A stretch of DNA of 64,000 bases, from the IMG/VR virus record IMGVR_UViG_3300032241_003073, positions 1 through 64,000 of that record. One strand, 5' to 3'. The position numbers were made by a program, and so were the translations under genes. This document shows, piece after piece, positions 1 through 7,482 of this stretch. This DNA is from a virus. Each line of letters starts with the position of its first letter. The first letter of the stretch is position 1. Below the pieces are notes generated by a model that saw only the letters and a list, made by a program, of their open reading frames with translations, did no database searches and was not told where the DNA came from.

Positions 1-323
1 AGAATACCAGCAGAAGGAGTTGAAGTTGATCCTGATCCAGATATTGTATAAATACTTGTAGGAGTTGCAACAACAGTTCCCGTGTTAATCGTGGCACCAG
101 TAATAACACCAGTTGTTGTATATGTTCCATTAGGAATAGCTGTCGTAGATCCAGATACAGTGTATATGCTTCCCGACCCTGGTGTTATTGTAAATGTTCC
201 GGTTGGAGATACTGGTTGGGTAGCAGTAGATCCATCCACTTTAAGCGCAGATGAAGATGTAATACCAACAGTGTATGTGTTATCTGTTAGTTTAACAGGC
301 ATCTGTGTTTGAATATCAGCCAT
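1..323 (-). CDS. Phage virion structural protein, N-terminal part (runs off the left edge)
   Basis: The reading frame starts at an ATG (complement of 321-323) preceded by GGAG six bases upstream and stays open to the window edge, so only about 107 residues are visible. The protein starts MADIQTQMPVKLTDNTYTVG and continues as a low-complexity Ser/Thr/Gly/Val-rich sequence with repeated SGS and TxTxG turns, no charged clusters and no signal peptide. This composition is typical of beta-rich phage fibre, decoration or head-fibre proteins. I do not recognise a specific family. The adjoining downstream-strand gene at 359-601 is on the same strand and probably co-transcribed. Confidence 0.75.
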   Translation of the reverse strand, partial: MADIQTQMPVKLTDNTYTVGITSSSALKVDGSTATQPVSPTGTFTITPGSGSIYTVSGSTTAIPNGTYTTTGVITGATINTGTVVATPTSIYTISGSGSTSTPSAGI

Positions 324-358
324 TTATATCTCCTTTTATTTTTTTTTTTTTTTTTATT

Positions 359-601
359 TTACTTTGATTCTGCTGGCTGGTCTTTCTTTTTAGCTTCTGC
401 TTCTATTTGAATTTTAATATTATTATCTTGGTCAGATATTAATTTTTTTTGTGCTTCTATATCTACATTGCATCTTTCAATTTCTTCTTGAAGCTCTATA
501 ATTCTAATTTTTCTTGCCTGAATGTTTGTTTGAGCCACAAGTTTAATGTGTTCAAATCTCATAACTGTTAAATTATTGTTTGTACTGAATAAATCTGCCA
601 T
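359..601 (-). CDS. Small coiled-coil protein
   Basis: An 80-residue protein with an AAGGAAAAA-type ribosome site ahead of its ATG. After residue 25 it is a continuous run of heptad-like, strongly charged sequence (IQARKIRIIELQEEIERC, then Lys/Glu-rich to the C-terminus), predicted to be one long alpha-helix or coiled coil. There is no membrane segment or catalytic motif. It lies just upstream of the structural gene at 1-323 in the same orientation, which suggests a small virion, scaffold or assembly helper, but this is context only. Family not recognised. Confidence 0.7.
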   Translation of the reverse strand: MADLFSTNNNLTVMRFEHIKLVAQTNIQARKIRIIELQEEIERCNVDIEAQKKLISDQDNNIKIQIEAEAKKKDQPAESK

Positions 602-660
602 TGGTTTTTTCCTTTCTTTACTTATTTATGTTTGATAAATTTTTTTTCAAAGGTAGTTAT

Positions 661-2022
661 ATGAATTTAGATAATTTTTTGTTTAAAATGTATGAAGAGT
701 CTTCAATTTTAAATTCTGAAGGAAGGGATTCTGAAGCTATATATTTTTCTGAAAGCGTTGCTGTTCAAGCACTTAATTCTTTAGGGTTAACATATTGTCG
801 TAATTCTGAAAATTGGAATAAATCAATTAATTGTTTTAAGGATGCGCTTAAAATTGATCCTGGAAGCTGGCTTTTATGGTCTAATATGTGCCATGCTTTT
901 AATATTCAAGAAAAAGATGAAGATGCATTGAACGCATCTTTTCAAGCAATTAAATTTTCTGGAGGGATTCTTTTTGATCCTTATTATAATGCAGGAGTTA
1001 CATTAACTGCTGTTGGAAGATTAGAAGAAGCTGTGAATATGTATCGTGCGGCATTACAAATAAACCCTGAGCACAATCAAACAATTTATAATTTAGCTCT
1101 TTGTTTATTAAGAATGGGCAATTATAAAGAAGGCTGGGAAAAGTATGAATACCGATTTAAAACTGGGGAGTTTACTCAAAAATTTAAAGATAGATTTGTT
1201 CAAGATCATTGGGATGGAAGAAAATATAAGAAAAAATCTATTTTGGTTTATAACGAACAAGGAATTGGAGATTTTATATTTTATTCAAGATTTTTTCCTC
1301 AACTAAAATCTTTAGGTGGAAAACTTTTAGTAGAAGTACAAGATGTATTATCTCCAGTTTTGGGAGAAAATTTAAAAATTGATAAAATTTTTACTCGTCC
1401 AAACACGATTGATTGGCCAACACCTCCTGATTCTGATTATTGTGTTTCTGTTTCTAGTTTGCCTTTTCTACTAAAAATAGATTCTACAGACAAGATACCC
1501 AATGATCCTTATATAATTGCTCCCAATAGACCAAAGCCTAGAAATTTTAGCTCTAAAAAGTTTAAAATTGGAATATGTTGGGCTGGAAATTCTGATCACA
1601 AAAGAGATCACACTCGCTCTATGTTTTTAAATCAATTTAGACCTCTTGCAAACAATCCTAAAGTTCAATTGTTTGGATTGTTAAAAGGTGTAAATTCTTA
1701 TAGAAAGTGGCCACAAGGAAATTTTAATTTAAATGAAGGAATAGAAAATTTTCCTATGATTAATTTGCACGATGAAATTAAAGATTTTTCGGACGCTGCA
1801 CATTTTATTAATCATTTAGATTTGGTTGTGACTGTAGATACTGGATTAGCACATTTAGCGGGAGCCATGGGAAAACCAGTGTGGACATTGATTGGAAAAG
1901 AAGTAGATTGGAGATGGGGAAATGATAATTCATCTATTTGGTATCCATCTATGCGTTTGTTTCGTAGAAAAGATACTTGGGAAAATCTCATTCAAGAAGT
2001 TTTAGAACAATTGCCAGTATAA
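661..2022 (+). CDS. TPR-repeat glycosyltransferase (heptosyltransferase-like, GT9 fold)
   Basis: A 453-residue protein. Start chosen at ATG 661, which has AAAGGTAG upstream; the open frame extends to 601 without a good ribosome site. The N-terminal 150 residues hold TPR-type helical repeats (NCFKDALKIDPGSWLLWSNM and AVNMYRAALQINPEHNQTIY blocks). The C-terminal half matches ADP-heptose:LPS heptosyltransferase-like domains: KFKIGICWAGN near the middle and VTVDTGLAHLAGAMGKPVW close to the end, the nucleotide-sugar binding part of GT-B enzymes. TPR-plus-GT9 proteins are common in bacteria and large phages. The acceptor is unknown; a surface glycan or virion protein are both possible. It is followed directly by a strong terminator and faces the FkbM methyltransferase. 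Confidence 0.82.
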   Translation: MNLDNFLFKMYEESSILNSEGRDSEAIYFSESVAVQALNSLGLTYCRNSENWNKSINCFKDALKIDPGSWLLWSNMCHAFNIQEKDEDALNASFQAIKFSGGILFDPYYNAGVTLTAVGRLEEAVNMYRAALQINPEHNQTIYNLALCLLRMGNYKEGWEKYEYRFKTGEFTQKFKDRFVQDHWDGRKYKKKSILVYNEQGIGDFIFYSRFFPQLKSLGGKLLVEVQDVLSPVLGENLKIDKIFTRPNTIDWPTPPDSDYCVSVSSLPFLLKIDSTDKIPNDPYIIAPNRPKPRNFSSKKFKIGICWAGNSDHKRDHTRSMFLNQFRPLANNPKVQLFGLLKGVNSYRKWPQGNFNLNEGIENFPMINLHDEIKDFSDAAHFINHLDLVVTVDTGLAHLAGAMGKPVWTLIGKEVDWRWGNDNSSIWYPSMRLFRRKDTWENLIQEVLEQLPV

Positions 2023-2051
2023 AAAAAGGTGCCATTTTGGCACCTTTTTTT
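2021..2051. terminator. Bidirectional rho-independent terminator
   Basis: Inverted repeat AAAAAGGTGCC-ATTT-GGCACCTTTTTT with an A tract on one side and a T tract on the other. It lies between two convergent genes (TPR glycosyltransferase and FkbM methyltransferase) and can stop transcription from both sides. Confidence 0.85.
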
Positions 2052-2059
2052 ATTATTTT

Positions 2060-2866
2060 TTAATTTACTTTTGCCATTCCAAATTTATTTGTGTCAATTG
2101 GACAATCAATGCTTTTGTGATGACAGAATAAATTTATTGATACTATTTGAGAATATATGTCTCCTTCTTCTTTTGTTACAAATACATTCTCTTTTTCTTC
2201 ATAAAAATTGTTAGAATTATATAAAGGAGCATAATGTTTGTAGCAAACATAATCCATAGATTCTAATAGTTCTAATAAATCTTTTGATTTTTCTTGTCTA
2301 TCATCTTCTATGTAAAGCAAAGGCTTTAATTTTTCAATTGTTTCTTTCCCTCCTTCTAGGGCCAATTTCTCCATTCCTTCTATATCAATTTTAACAAAAT
2401 CCAATCTAATAAAATTTTGTTCGTCTAAAGTTATAAGAGGAACTGGATAGTTTTGAGATGAAGAGTAATCTTCACAAAGCGAAAGTGCTCCAAAATTTGT
2501 TGTTCTTTCTTTATCAAGTTCAGGTACGGAAATAAAACCAGCAGATGATCCTACTGCTTTTTGGAATAAATAAACATTGTGTAAATTGTTTATTGATACA
2601 TTTCCGGCCAAGGTGTTGAAATTAGTTCTTTCAGGTTCATAAGCAAATACCAGTCCGTTTGGTCCAACAATTCGAGATAGAGCGATTGTATGCGATCCAA
2701 TATTTGCTCCAATATCTAAAACAAAACTTCCTGGTTTGATTGCGTCAGAAAAAACTTGAACTTCAGCTTCTGAATATTCTCCGTATCTTTCAAAAGATCT
2801 TCCAACCCAAATGTCTTTGCTGTTGTAGATCATAAGCCCGTATTTGCATTTTTTGATTAAATTCAT
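2060..2866 (-). CDS. FkbM-family SAM-dependent methyltransferase
   Basis: A 268-residue protein with GAGGAAT upstream of its ATG. Residues about 50-60 carry the SAM-binding motif I, FVLDIGANIGSHT, followed by an acidic motif II (FAYEPERTNF) and the FkbM-type VKIDIEGMEKLALEGG near residue 155, where the acidic pair is characteristic of this family. FkbM enzymes O-methylate sugars or small molecules. It sits tail to tail with the glycosyltransferase at 661-2022, so glycan synthesis and methylation may be linked. Substrate unknown. An unrelated alternative fold is very unlikely given the motifs. Confidence 0.85.
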   Translation of the reverse strand: MNLIKKCKYGLMIYNSKDIWVGRSFERYGEYSEAEVQVFSDAIKPGSFVLDIGANIGSHTIALSRIVGPNGLVFAYEPERTNFNTLAGNVSINNLHNVYLFQKAVGSSAGFISVPELDKERTTNFGALSLCEDYSSSQNYPVPLITLDEQNFIRLDFVKIDIEGMEKLALEGGKETIEKLKPLLYIEDDRQEKSKDLLELLESMDYVCYKHYAPLYNSNNFYEEKENVFVTKEEGDIYSQIVSINLFCHHKSIDCPIDTNKFGMAKVN

Positions 2867-2946
2867 TTTTTTTATTCCTCAAAATAAGATTTTAATTAAC
2901 ATAGTGAACTCGATGAAAATTTAATATATATTATAAAGGAGTAAAT

Positions 2947-3606
2947 GTGCCGTTAATTCAATGGATAATGCAAAATCTTTCACCGACAGCCATTCAAAAA
3001 GAAGGCGTTGTTGTTGGAGGTACTGCTGATGTTGCAAAACAATCATATATTATACCAAAACCAGCAGGATTATTGGCTGGAGGTGGGGCTTTTTATTCAA
3101 AAATTTCTAACATAATTGCTTCTGGAGGAATAGCTGTTGGTGGAAATGCAATTGTTTCTAAAAGATCAACAAAATATAAAGAAATTAAGCATATTCCTGG
3201 AGATACAGTTTACGATAAATGCAATAAATCTTGGGTTGTTGTTAGTTTTGAGTTTGCTCCATCTGGAGAGCCTAAATTTAATTTATCCAATAGCACTGGA
3301 CAACAAAAAATACTTTATGAAAGTCAACTATCAGATCAACCAGTATATGTTTTAGGCGAAGGTTTTTTAGATTGTCCTATGGCTCAATCTCAAGTTTTTT
3401 CGGGAAGAAGGATTCAAAAATTTGGATCTATAGATCTTTCTTACGAAAAAGAAATGATAGAATCTAAAATAAATCATTTACATCAAGAAATAATTCCTTC
3501 CGTGGTCAATCCTGGAAAAAAAACTTTTACATCAAATTATTGTTCAAGTTACGAGCAAAAAAAATATTTAATTGAATCTAAGATTTCTGATCTTATGAAT
3601 TCATAA
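2947..3606 (+). CDS. Unknown protein with Gly-rich N-terminal half
   Basis: A 219-residue protein starting at GTG 2947; an ATG two bases upstream is closed at once by a stop, while AAAGGAG at good distance fits the GTG. The first 75 residues have two similar Gly/Val-rich stretches (EGVVVGGTADV and SGGIAVGGNAIV), reminiscent of beta-rich virion proteins. The middle has a compact mixed region ending DQPVYVLGEGFLDCPMAQ, and the tail is helical with repeated IESKI. The last part shares PGKKTF with GGKKTF in the next gene. Family not recognised; possible structural protein. Confidence 0.65.
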   Translation: MPLIQWIMQNLSPTAIQKEGVVVGGTADVAKQSYIIPKPAGLLAGGGAFYSKISNIIASGGIAVGGNAIVSKRSTKYKEIKHIPGDTVYDKCNKSWVVVSFEFAPSGEPKFNLSNSTGQQKILYESQLSDQPVYVLGEGFLDCPMAQSQVFSGRRIQKFGSIDLSYEKEMIESKINHLHQEIIPSVVNPGKKTFTSNYCSSYEQKKYLIESKISDLMNS

Positions 3607-3626
3607 ATTTAATTGAAAGGAATAAA

Positions 3627-3956
3627 ATGCAAGAATACGTTGGATCTGGTATTGCAAGATTTGGAGGATGTGCAAAAACAACAAAAACAGTTTATATTGG
3701 ATATAAATGGGGAGAAAATTCAATTTTGTATGTAAAATATAAAGCTCAAAAAGGAATTTTAGAAACCGTTGCAATTAAAAGAGTTTTGCTTAATGGTGGA
3801 AAAAAAACCTTTAATAAAATTATTCCAATTTATCAGGACACATTAAACAGTCTTTGGAATGAAAATGATTTAATTTTAGCGGAAGAGGCTCGTAGTTTGG
3901 CACTGGATTATTGGCAGAAAAGACAAGAAGAAATTAACGCTCATTCTTGCGGATAA
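3627..3956 (+). CDS. Unknown small protein
   Basis: A 109-residue protein with GAAAGGAAT before the ATG, 20 bases after the previous stop, so probably in one operon with it. N-terminal part is Gly-rich (GSGIARFGGCAK), followed by short beta-strand-like pieces and a helical end (EEARSLALDYWQKRQEE). No known motif. Its last 16 bases overlap the 3' end of the opposite-strand gene at 3941-4576. Not recognised. Confidence 0.65.
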   Translation: MQEYVGSGIARFGGCAKTTKTVYIGYKWGENSILYVKYKAQKGILETVAIKRVLLNGGKKTFNKIIPIYQDTLNSLWNENDLILAEEARSLALDYWQKRQEEINAHSCG

Positions 3957-4576
3957 TTCATGTATTCATCTAATTTTTGAGAAAGACTTTCTAAAAAATC
4001 TGAATTTTCAGCGGGACCACCAATAAAAGAAATATCCCAATATATTGTATCCAAAACATCTAAAAGACTAAAATCTGAATTTCTTTTTTCTATGGCGTTA
4101 TTTTCTAAATTTTTATATAAAGTAACCTCTTCTTTTAATTTAACTGGTGTGTCTGCGAATTGCCAAAGAGGACTATAGGAAATTGAATATGTTTCTTTTT
4201 CTCCAACACCATAGAATTCAGTATAACTAGTGAAAAACTTTTTATCTAAATATTCAGATAACTTTACGAAACGACAAATTTCCAAATGAGTAATTTTATT
4301 GTTTTCAATTTGTCTCATCGGTTCTTTTACTTGTGCCTGAAATTCTTCAATCTGTGGACACCAAGAATATTGAGAAATAAAAAATTTAAGGGTTTTATAG
4401 CGATCTATAGTTTTGAATATTTGTTTTAAAGTTGTTCCTTCTGCAATTCGACACTCCCATCGCAGATATGTAAGAATTTTGCTTTTTTTAACTTTTTTCT
4501 TAACATATTCTTTTTTAGACTTGTCCCATTCATTTAAAATAAAGCCATTAGAAGTAAACTCAATATACTCAGACAT
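3941..4576 (-). CDS. Unknown phage protein
   Basis: A 211-residue protein. I take ATG 4576 (MSEYIEFTSNGF), which has GGAAAG upstream; the frame extends further only through the neighbouring gene. It overlaps the end of the upstream gene (4569-4919) by 8 bases, typical of translational coupling. The sequence is charged and globular with several Trp residues, without membrane segments or catalytic signatures I know. It is read as a pair with 4569-4919. Function unknown. Confidence 0.65.
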   Translation of the reverse strand: MSEYIEFTSNGFILNEWDKSKKEYVKKKVKKSKILTYLRWECRIAEGTTLKQIFKTIDRYKTLKFFISQYSWCPQIEEFQAQVKEPMRQIENNKITHLEICRFVKLSEYLDKKFFTSYTEFYGVGEKETYSISYSPLWQFADTPVKLKEEVTLYKNLENNAIEKRNSDFSLLDVLDTIYWDISFIGGPAENSDFLESLSQKLDEYMNYPQE

Positions 4577-4919
4577 TTTTTCTTTCCTTGGTTCTGGAGT
4601 ATTTGCAAATTCCAAAGTTGCTATTCAAATTCTTTCTGGGAATAGAATCATGGCTAATTACTGTAACAAGACGGTACTCGTCAATTGTTATAGATTCCAT
4701 TACAAACAGTATGTTTATTTCATTGTTAAAACTATAAACAGTTCCATTCTTTCTAGGAGTTCCAAATGGGATATATTCTTTTTTTTTGATAATTTTTGAA
4801 AATTTTACAGATTCTGTAATTTCATCAAACAATGTAAATCCATTTTTTTTCTTTTTTTTTACACGTTCTTTCCATCGTATCAGTGCATGATCTGTTATGT
4901 GGAGAATATTAAATTTCAT
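4569..4919 (-). CDS. Small protein with HALIRWKERV motif
   Basis: A 116-residue protein. Residues 7-20 read ITDHALIRWKERVK, a pattern seen at the start of many small phage and plasmid proteins of the DUF4258/BrnT-like kind (HAxxRWxxR), several of which are toxin-like or regulatory. The middle is basic (KKKKKNGF), followed by a beta-rich stretch (GTVYSFNNEINILFVM). The assignment to that superfamily is tentative. The gene has its own promoter at 4967-4994 and is coupled to 3941-4576. Confidence 0.6.
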   Translation of the reverse strand: MKFNILHITDHALIRWKERVKKKKKNGFTLFDEITESVKFSKIIKKKEYIPFGTPRKNGTVYSFNNEINILFVMESITIDEYRLVTVISHDSIPRKNLNSNFGICKYSRTKERKNV

Positions 4920-4966
4920 TTTTAAACTTTCTATTGTGGCAAGTTAATTTCCCCTTTCGTTGTTTA

Positions 4967-4994
4967 ATTTTATCACAATCCTCAATAAAATCAA
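4967..4994 (-). promoter_or_regulatory. Host-type promoter for the 4919-3941 gene pair
   Basis: On the minus strand TTGATT (4994-4989), a 16-base spacer and TAAAAT (4972-4967), with TTGTGA directly before the -10 box. It overlaps the 3' end of the helicase gene and lies about 50 bases upstream of the ATG at 4919. The same TTGTGA-plus-TA block occurs ahead of the tRNA-Leu gene and at 33469. Confidence 0.6.
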
Positions 4995-6076
4995 TTCAAA
5001 TATTTTGGAATGTATGTTTGAAGGGCAATCCAAATAAGCGATCTTTTTGCTCTGGATGCTACAGTATAAGACCAGCGATAATGATTCCAATTTTCATGTC
5101 TTTGTTCGTATGCAATTACAGAACCGAATTCTGCCCCTTGAGACTTGTGAGCCGTAATTGCATATGCATAATCAAATGGATTTGGAGTTTGCCCAAAGTC
5201 AAACTCATTCGTTTTTTTGCCAAATTGTTCAATGTCGTAGTGAACTTTTTCATAAAGAACACCATCTGAAATGAAATCAAAACGATCATTTTTATGAATC
5301 TTTGTTACTACGCCTTGCATTCCATTGAATAATCCTTGTTTTTTATTATTTCTTAATGAAATTATTTTTTCATCTTTTCCTACAAATGTATATTCAATTC
5401 TTTTTTGTCTTCTGACTTTTTCATTGATTTCAACACGAGTTTTATTGTAAGCACAAATAACTTGATCGACGGAAGCCAAATGGCGGTCCTCAATTGCCGA
5501 AGAATTTACAATTTGTACATTGTTTTCACATTTAAATGTCGTTGATGGATTTCCATTTCGAAGATGAGCAGCAAAATGAGCAATTTCTCCAGCATTTCTA
5601 TGTATAGTTTCTAATTTATACATAGGATCTTCCATTAAATTGAATTTGGTTCCAATAGGCTCTAATTGTCCATGATCACCGACATATATGATTGGAAGAT
5701 TGAAAGATAGCAAATCCATATGAATTTCTTTGCTTACAAAAGATCCTTCATCAATAATAAATCCTTCTATTCCTTTGGAATTTAAATCATAAGCATCAGC
5801 AATCATCCAAATTGTTTCATCTCTATCGTTCTTGTAGGGTTTATAAATTGTTCCATGAATTGTGTTGGAATCAAGACCTTTTTTTCTTAATACATTCGTA
5901 GCTTGTCCAGTAAAAGCACACACAGCGAAATTTTCAAAATATTTAGATAAGTAGGTCAAACAAGTTGTTTTTCCACATCCTGCATGACCTCCTAAAGTTA
6001 CAACTTGATTGTTGCCACTTTTTATTTCTTTTATAACGTTTTTGACTGCATCTTTTTGTTCTGTTGTAAGAATCAT
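4991..6076 (-). CDS. SF1B DNA helicase, Dda/RecD type
   Basis: A 361-residue ATP-dependent 5'-3' type helicase. Walker A is GGHAGCGKTT (residues 29-38), motif Ia is AFTGQA, motif II is the IIDEGS variant, motif III GDHGQLEP, motif IV-V region includes YNKTR, and motif VI is YAITAHKSQGAEF followed by TVASRAK. The length is close to T4 Dda (about 440) minus some of the accessory regions. Such helicases act in phage replication initiation and recombination. The motif II carries DEGS where most relatives have DEA/DEV-S, still within family variation. It is followed by the small membrane protein gene upstream on the strand, one base apart. Confidence 0.88.
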   Translation of the reverse strand: MILTTEQKDAVKNVIKEIKSGNNQVVTLGGHAGCGKTTCLTYLSKYFENFAVCAFTGQATNVLRKKGLDSNTIHGTIYKPYKNDRDETIWMIADAYDLNSKGIEGFIIDEGSFVSKEIHMDLLSFNLPIIYVGDHGQLEPIGTKFNLMEDPMYKLETIHRNAGEIAHFAAHLRNGNPSTTFKCENNVQIVNSSAIEDRHLASVDQVICAYNKTRVEINEKVRRQKRIEYTFVGKDEKIISLRNNKKQGLFNGMQGVVTKIHKNDRFDFISDGVLYEKVHYDIEQFGKKTNEFDFGQTPNPFDYAYAITAHKSQGAEFGSVIAYEQRHENWNHYRWSYTVASRAKRSLIWIALQTYIPKYLN

Positions 6077-6077
6077 A

Positions 6078-6296
6078 TTAATGAATGCAAGAAGCTATGA
6101 TGTGGGATAGTGACAAAAACATTGCAGCTATGACAATTGCCATTGCAATCGGATTATCCTTTAATCCTGCTTGAAAGTCAACCTTTGGCAATAGCCAATC
6201 AAATACTTTAAATCCACCAAAAAGCAAGAATATACTAGATACTCCAAAAATCATTGATCCAGCTAGACCAATCCAAAAGTTATTAGGCAAGTTCAT
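6078..6296 (-). CDS. Small inner-membrane protein, DUF350-like
   Basis: A 72-residue protein with AAGGAG six bases before ATG 6296 (the longer frame to 6359 has no ribosome site). It has two membrane helices: WIGLAGSMIFGVSSIFLLFGG and AMAIVIAAMFLSLSHIIASCI, with a polar loop containing DNPIAMAIVIAA. The pattern of a GL..FD..P..D....L..GN.A.A...A resembles DUF350 (YjfL-type) membrane proteins, which normally hold two such repeats (four helices), so this would be a single-repeat version. Role in a phage is unknown; superinfection exclusion or membrane physiology would be guesses. It abuts the helicase gene. Confidence 0.65.
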   Translation of the reverse strand: MNLPNNFWIGLAGSMIFGVSSIFLLFGGFKVFDWLLPKVDFQAGLKDNPIAMAIVIAAMFLSLSHIIASCIH

Positions 6297-6333
6297 TGTT
6301 TGCTCCTTATAAAAATCTACATAATTAATATAG

Positions 6334-6864
6334 TTACCATGCACTTTCAAATGGTTCAAAAATTGATCTTACTAGATTTTCTTTTTTCTTTTTTGGAGGT
6401 TTATGTGATCCAAAACCATATTCTTCATAATAATTTAGCATCCAAAACATATCTCTAAACAAAACAAAATAATTTCTTGGACTATAAAAAATATCGCCAG
6501 TTGGAATGCTTGTTAAAATGTGGACCGACTCTCCATCTTTATGGTTGTCTTCAGCCCATAAATTGTAAGAAGGGAGCCAACCTTCAGGATCTGATACAGT
6601 TCTTGAAAAAGCCGGAAATGGATCATAAATTAAAGTCCATTCTTCAACATCTTCAATTTTATGCTTTTTTGAATCTTCTCCAATAGCTGGCAAGTCAATT
6701 AAATTTTTTCTTGGAGTGTGGATGTTACAGAAAATTCTTTTATGGTTCCAATCATGTTTGTAGCCATTATATCCATTTTTTTCTACGTTTAATTTAAAAT
6801 TATTCCATTTTTCAATATGTAGGTAAACTTTGCCATTGTCCCAATGTTCAAATTCCCATTGCAT
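6334..6864 (-). CDS. Unknown phage protein
   Basis: A 176-residue protein; the start is ATG 6864 (MQWEFEHWDNGKVYL). The open frame runs back into the tRNA-Leu gene, so the longer start is excluded. Rich in Trp and aromatic residues, with a basic C-terminal cluster (KPPKKKKENLVRS). No catalytic motif found. A terminator separates it from the tRNA gene upstream, so it needs its own transcription start or readthrough. Not recognised. Confidence 0.65.
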   Translation of the reverse strand: MQWEFEHWDNGKVYLHIEKWNNFKLNVEKNGYNGYKHDWNHKRIFCNIHTPRKNLIDLPAIGEDSKKHKIEDVEEWTLIYDPFPAFSRTVSDPEGWLPSYNLWAEDNHKDGESVHILTSIPTGDIFYSPRNYFVLFRDMFWMLNYYEEYGFGSHKPPKKKKENLVRSIFEPFESAW

Positions 6865-6889
6865 ATTTAAATTTCCCAAAAAATGATTA

Positions 6890-6921
6890 AATAAAAAAAC
6901 TCCTAAAAAAATTAGGAGTTT
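6890..6921 (-). terminator. Rho-independent terminator of the tRNA-Leu gene
   Basis: On the minus strand, right after the tRNA 3' end: AACTCCTAA, a short A/T loop, TTAGGAGTT, then a run of T. The nine-base stem with a T tract is a classic intrinsic terminator and marks the tRNA-Leu as a single-gene transcript. Confidence 0.8.
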
Positions 6922-6923
6922 AG

Positions 6924-7213
6924 TCGCCTCGGTGGGAATCGAACCCACACTCCGGTTTCCCAGAAACGGATTTTCTTACCACTACGACTTTCGTCGCCTC
7001 AAAAATGAGTTTGTGGTCTGGACTATGCCTTCACCATATCTTGCGATTTAGGTGGATGCCGTCTAGTCTCTACACCTTCCTATTTCTAGGCTTGGCTCGG
7101 CGTTGCCATTTGAAAGGTTTCACCGAATTTGACATCATCCCACCAGAAGTTTCCTATCTGATGGCTCATTAGGTAGACAAGTCCGTTGCGTCTGCCAGTT
7201 CCGCCACGAGGCG
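6924..7213 (-). tRNA. tRNA-Leu (anticodon UAA) interrupted by a group I intron
   Basis: The 5' exon (7213-7179, 35 nt) and 3' exon (6974-6924, 51 nt) join into an 86-nt class II tRNA. The acceptor CGCCTCG pairs perfectly with CGAGGCG; the anticodon stem is ACGGA/TCCGT with loop CTTAAAA, giving anticodon UAA; the long variable arm is a 5-bp stem closed by GAAA; the T arm is GTGGG-TTCGATT-CCCAC. The discriminator base is A and CCA is not encoded. The loop only closes correctly when 204 nt are removed between U34 and A35. It has its own TTGACA promoter upstream and terminator downstream. Confidence 0.9.
6975..7178 (-). ncRNA. Group I self-splicing intron in the tRNA-Leu(UAA) anticodon loop
   Basis: A 204-nt intron beginning after a U (5' exon ends GGACTT) and ending in G, as in group I introns. 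Core pieces visible on the minus strand: the P3 strands GATGATGTC and GACGGCATC, the P7 halves in GTAGAGACTAGACGG and GCATAGTCCAGACC, a P8 hairpin CACC...GGTG between them, P4-P6 in TTCGGTGAAACC...GCCGAGCCAAGCC, and P9-type hairpins CTCATTTTTGAG and CGACGAAAGTCG. An internal guide GAGCC shortly after the 5' site can pair with the exon end, with G opposite the splice-site U. No homing endonuclease frame. The position U34/A35 is the same as in cyanobacterial and plastid tRNA-Leu introns (subgroup IC3). Confidence 0.9.
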
Positions 7214-7225
7214 TCAACACATATA

Positions 7226-7253
7226 ACTATATCACATTATTTTAGAATGTCAA
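7226..7253 (-). promoter_or_regulatory. Promoter of tRNA-Leu
   Basis: Consensus TTGACA (7253-7248), 16-base spacer and TATAGT (7231-7226) on the minus strand, with AATGTGA just before the -10 box. Transcription would start a few bases before the tRNA 5' end at 7213. It overlaps the last codons of the gene at 7250-7447. Confidence 0.75.
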
Positions 7254-7447
7254 TCTTTTAAAATTCTGAAATCTTGATAATTTCTCATAAAATCCTCAAG
7301 TTCCCTAATGCAGTCTTTTAGCGACAATGTGCGTCCATGCTGCACGCCCATAGCGATATTTGAATCCATATCTTTTGCAACATGAGGATTGTTTTCGAAC
7401 ATCTTCAATTTTTCTTTCCAATGTACAATCAATTCTTCTATATTCAT
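7250..7447 (-). CDS. Small unknown protein
   Basis: A 65-residue, mostly helical protein with AAGGCAAT before its ATG. It contains GVQHGRTLSLKDCIRELEDF, a pattern of small helical phage proteins (a -xxGxxxG-R-x-L-x-xCIxELE- segment), but I cannot place it in a family. It follows 7483-8148 with a 35-base gap and its end overlaps the tRNA-Leu promoter. Confidence 0.6.
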   Translation of the reverse strand: MNIEELIVHWKEKLKMFENNPHVAKDMDSNIAMGVQHGRTLSLKDCIRELEDFMRNYQDFRILKD

Positions 7448-7482
7448 TTTATTGCCTTGATTGTTGGTATTATGCTATTTTT

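Noticed and set aside
82-312. Plus-strand frame at the left edge
   Set aside because: Lies antisense to the low-complexity structural gene, which has a proper GGAG ribosome site on the minus strand.
6975-7178. Homing endonuclease in the intron
   Set aside because: The intron is only 204 nt and has no open frame of useful length.
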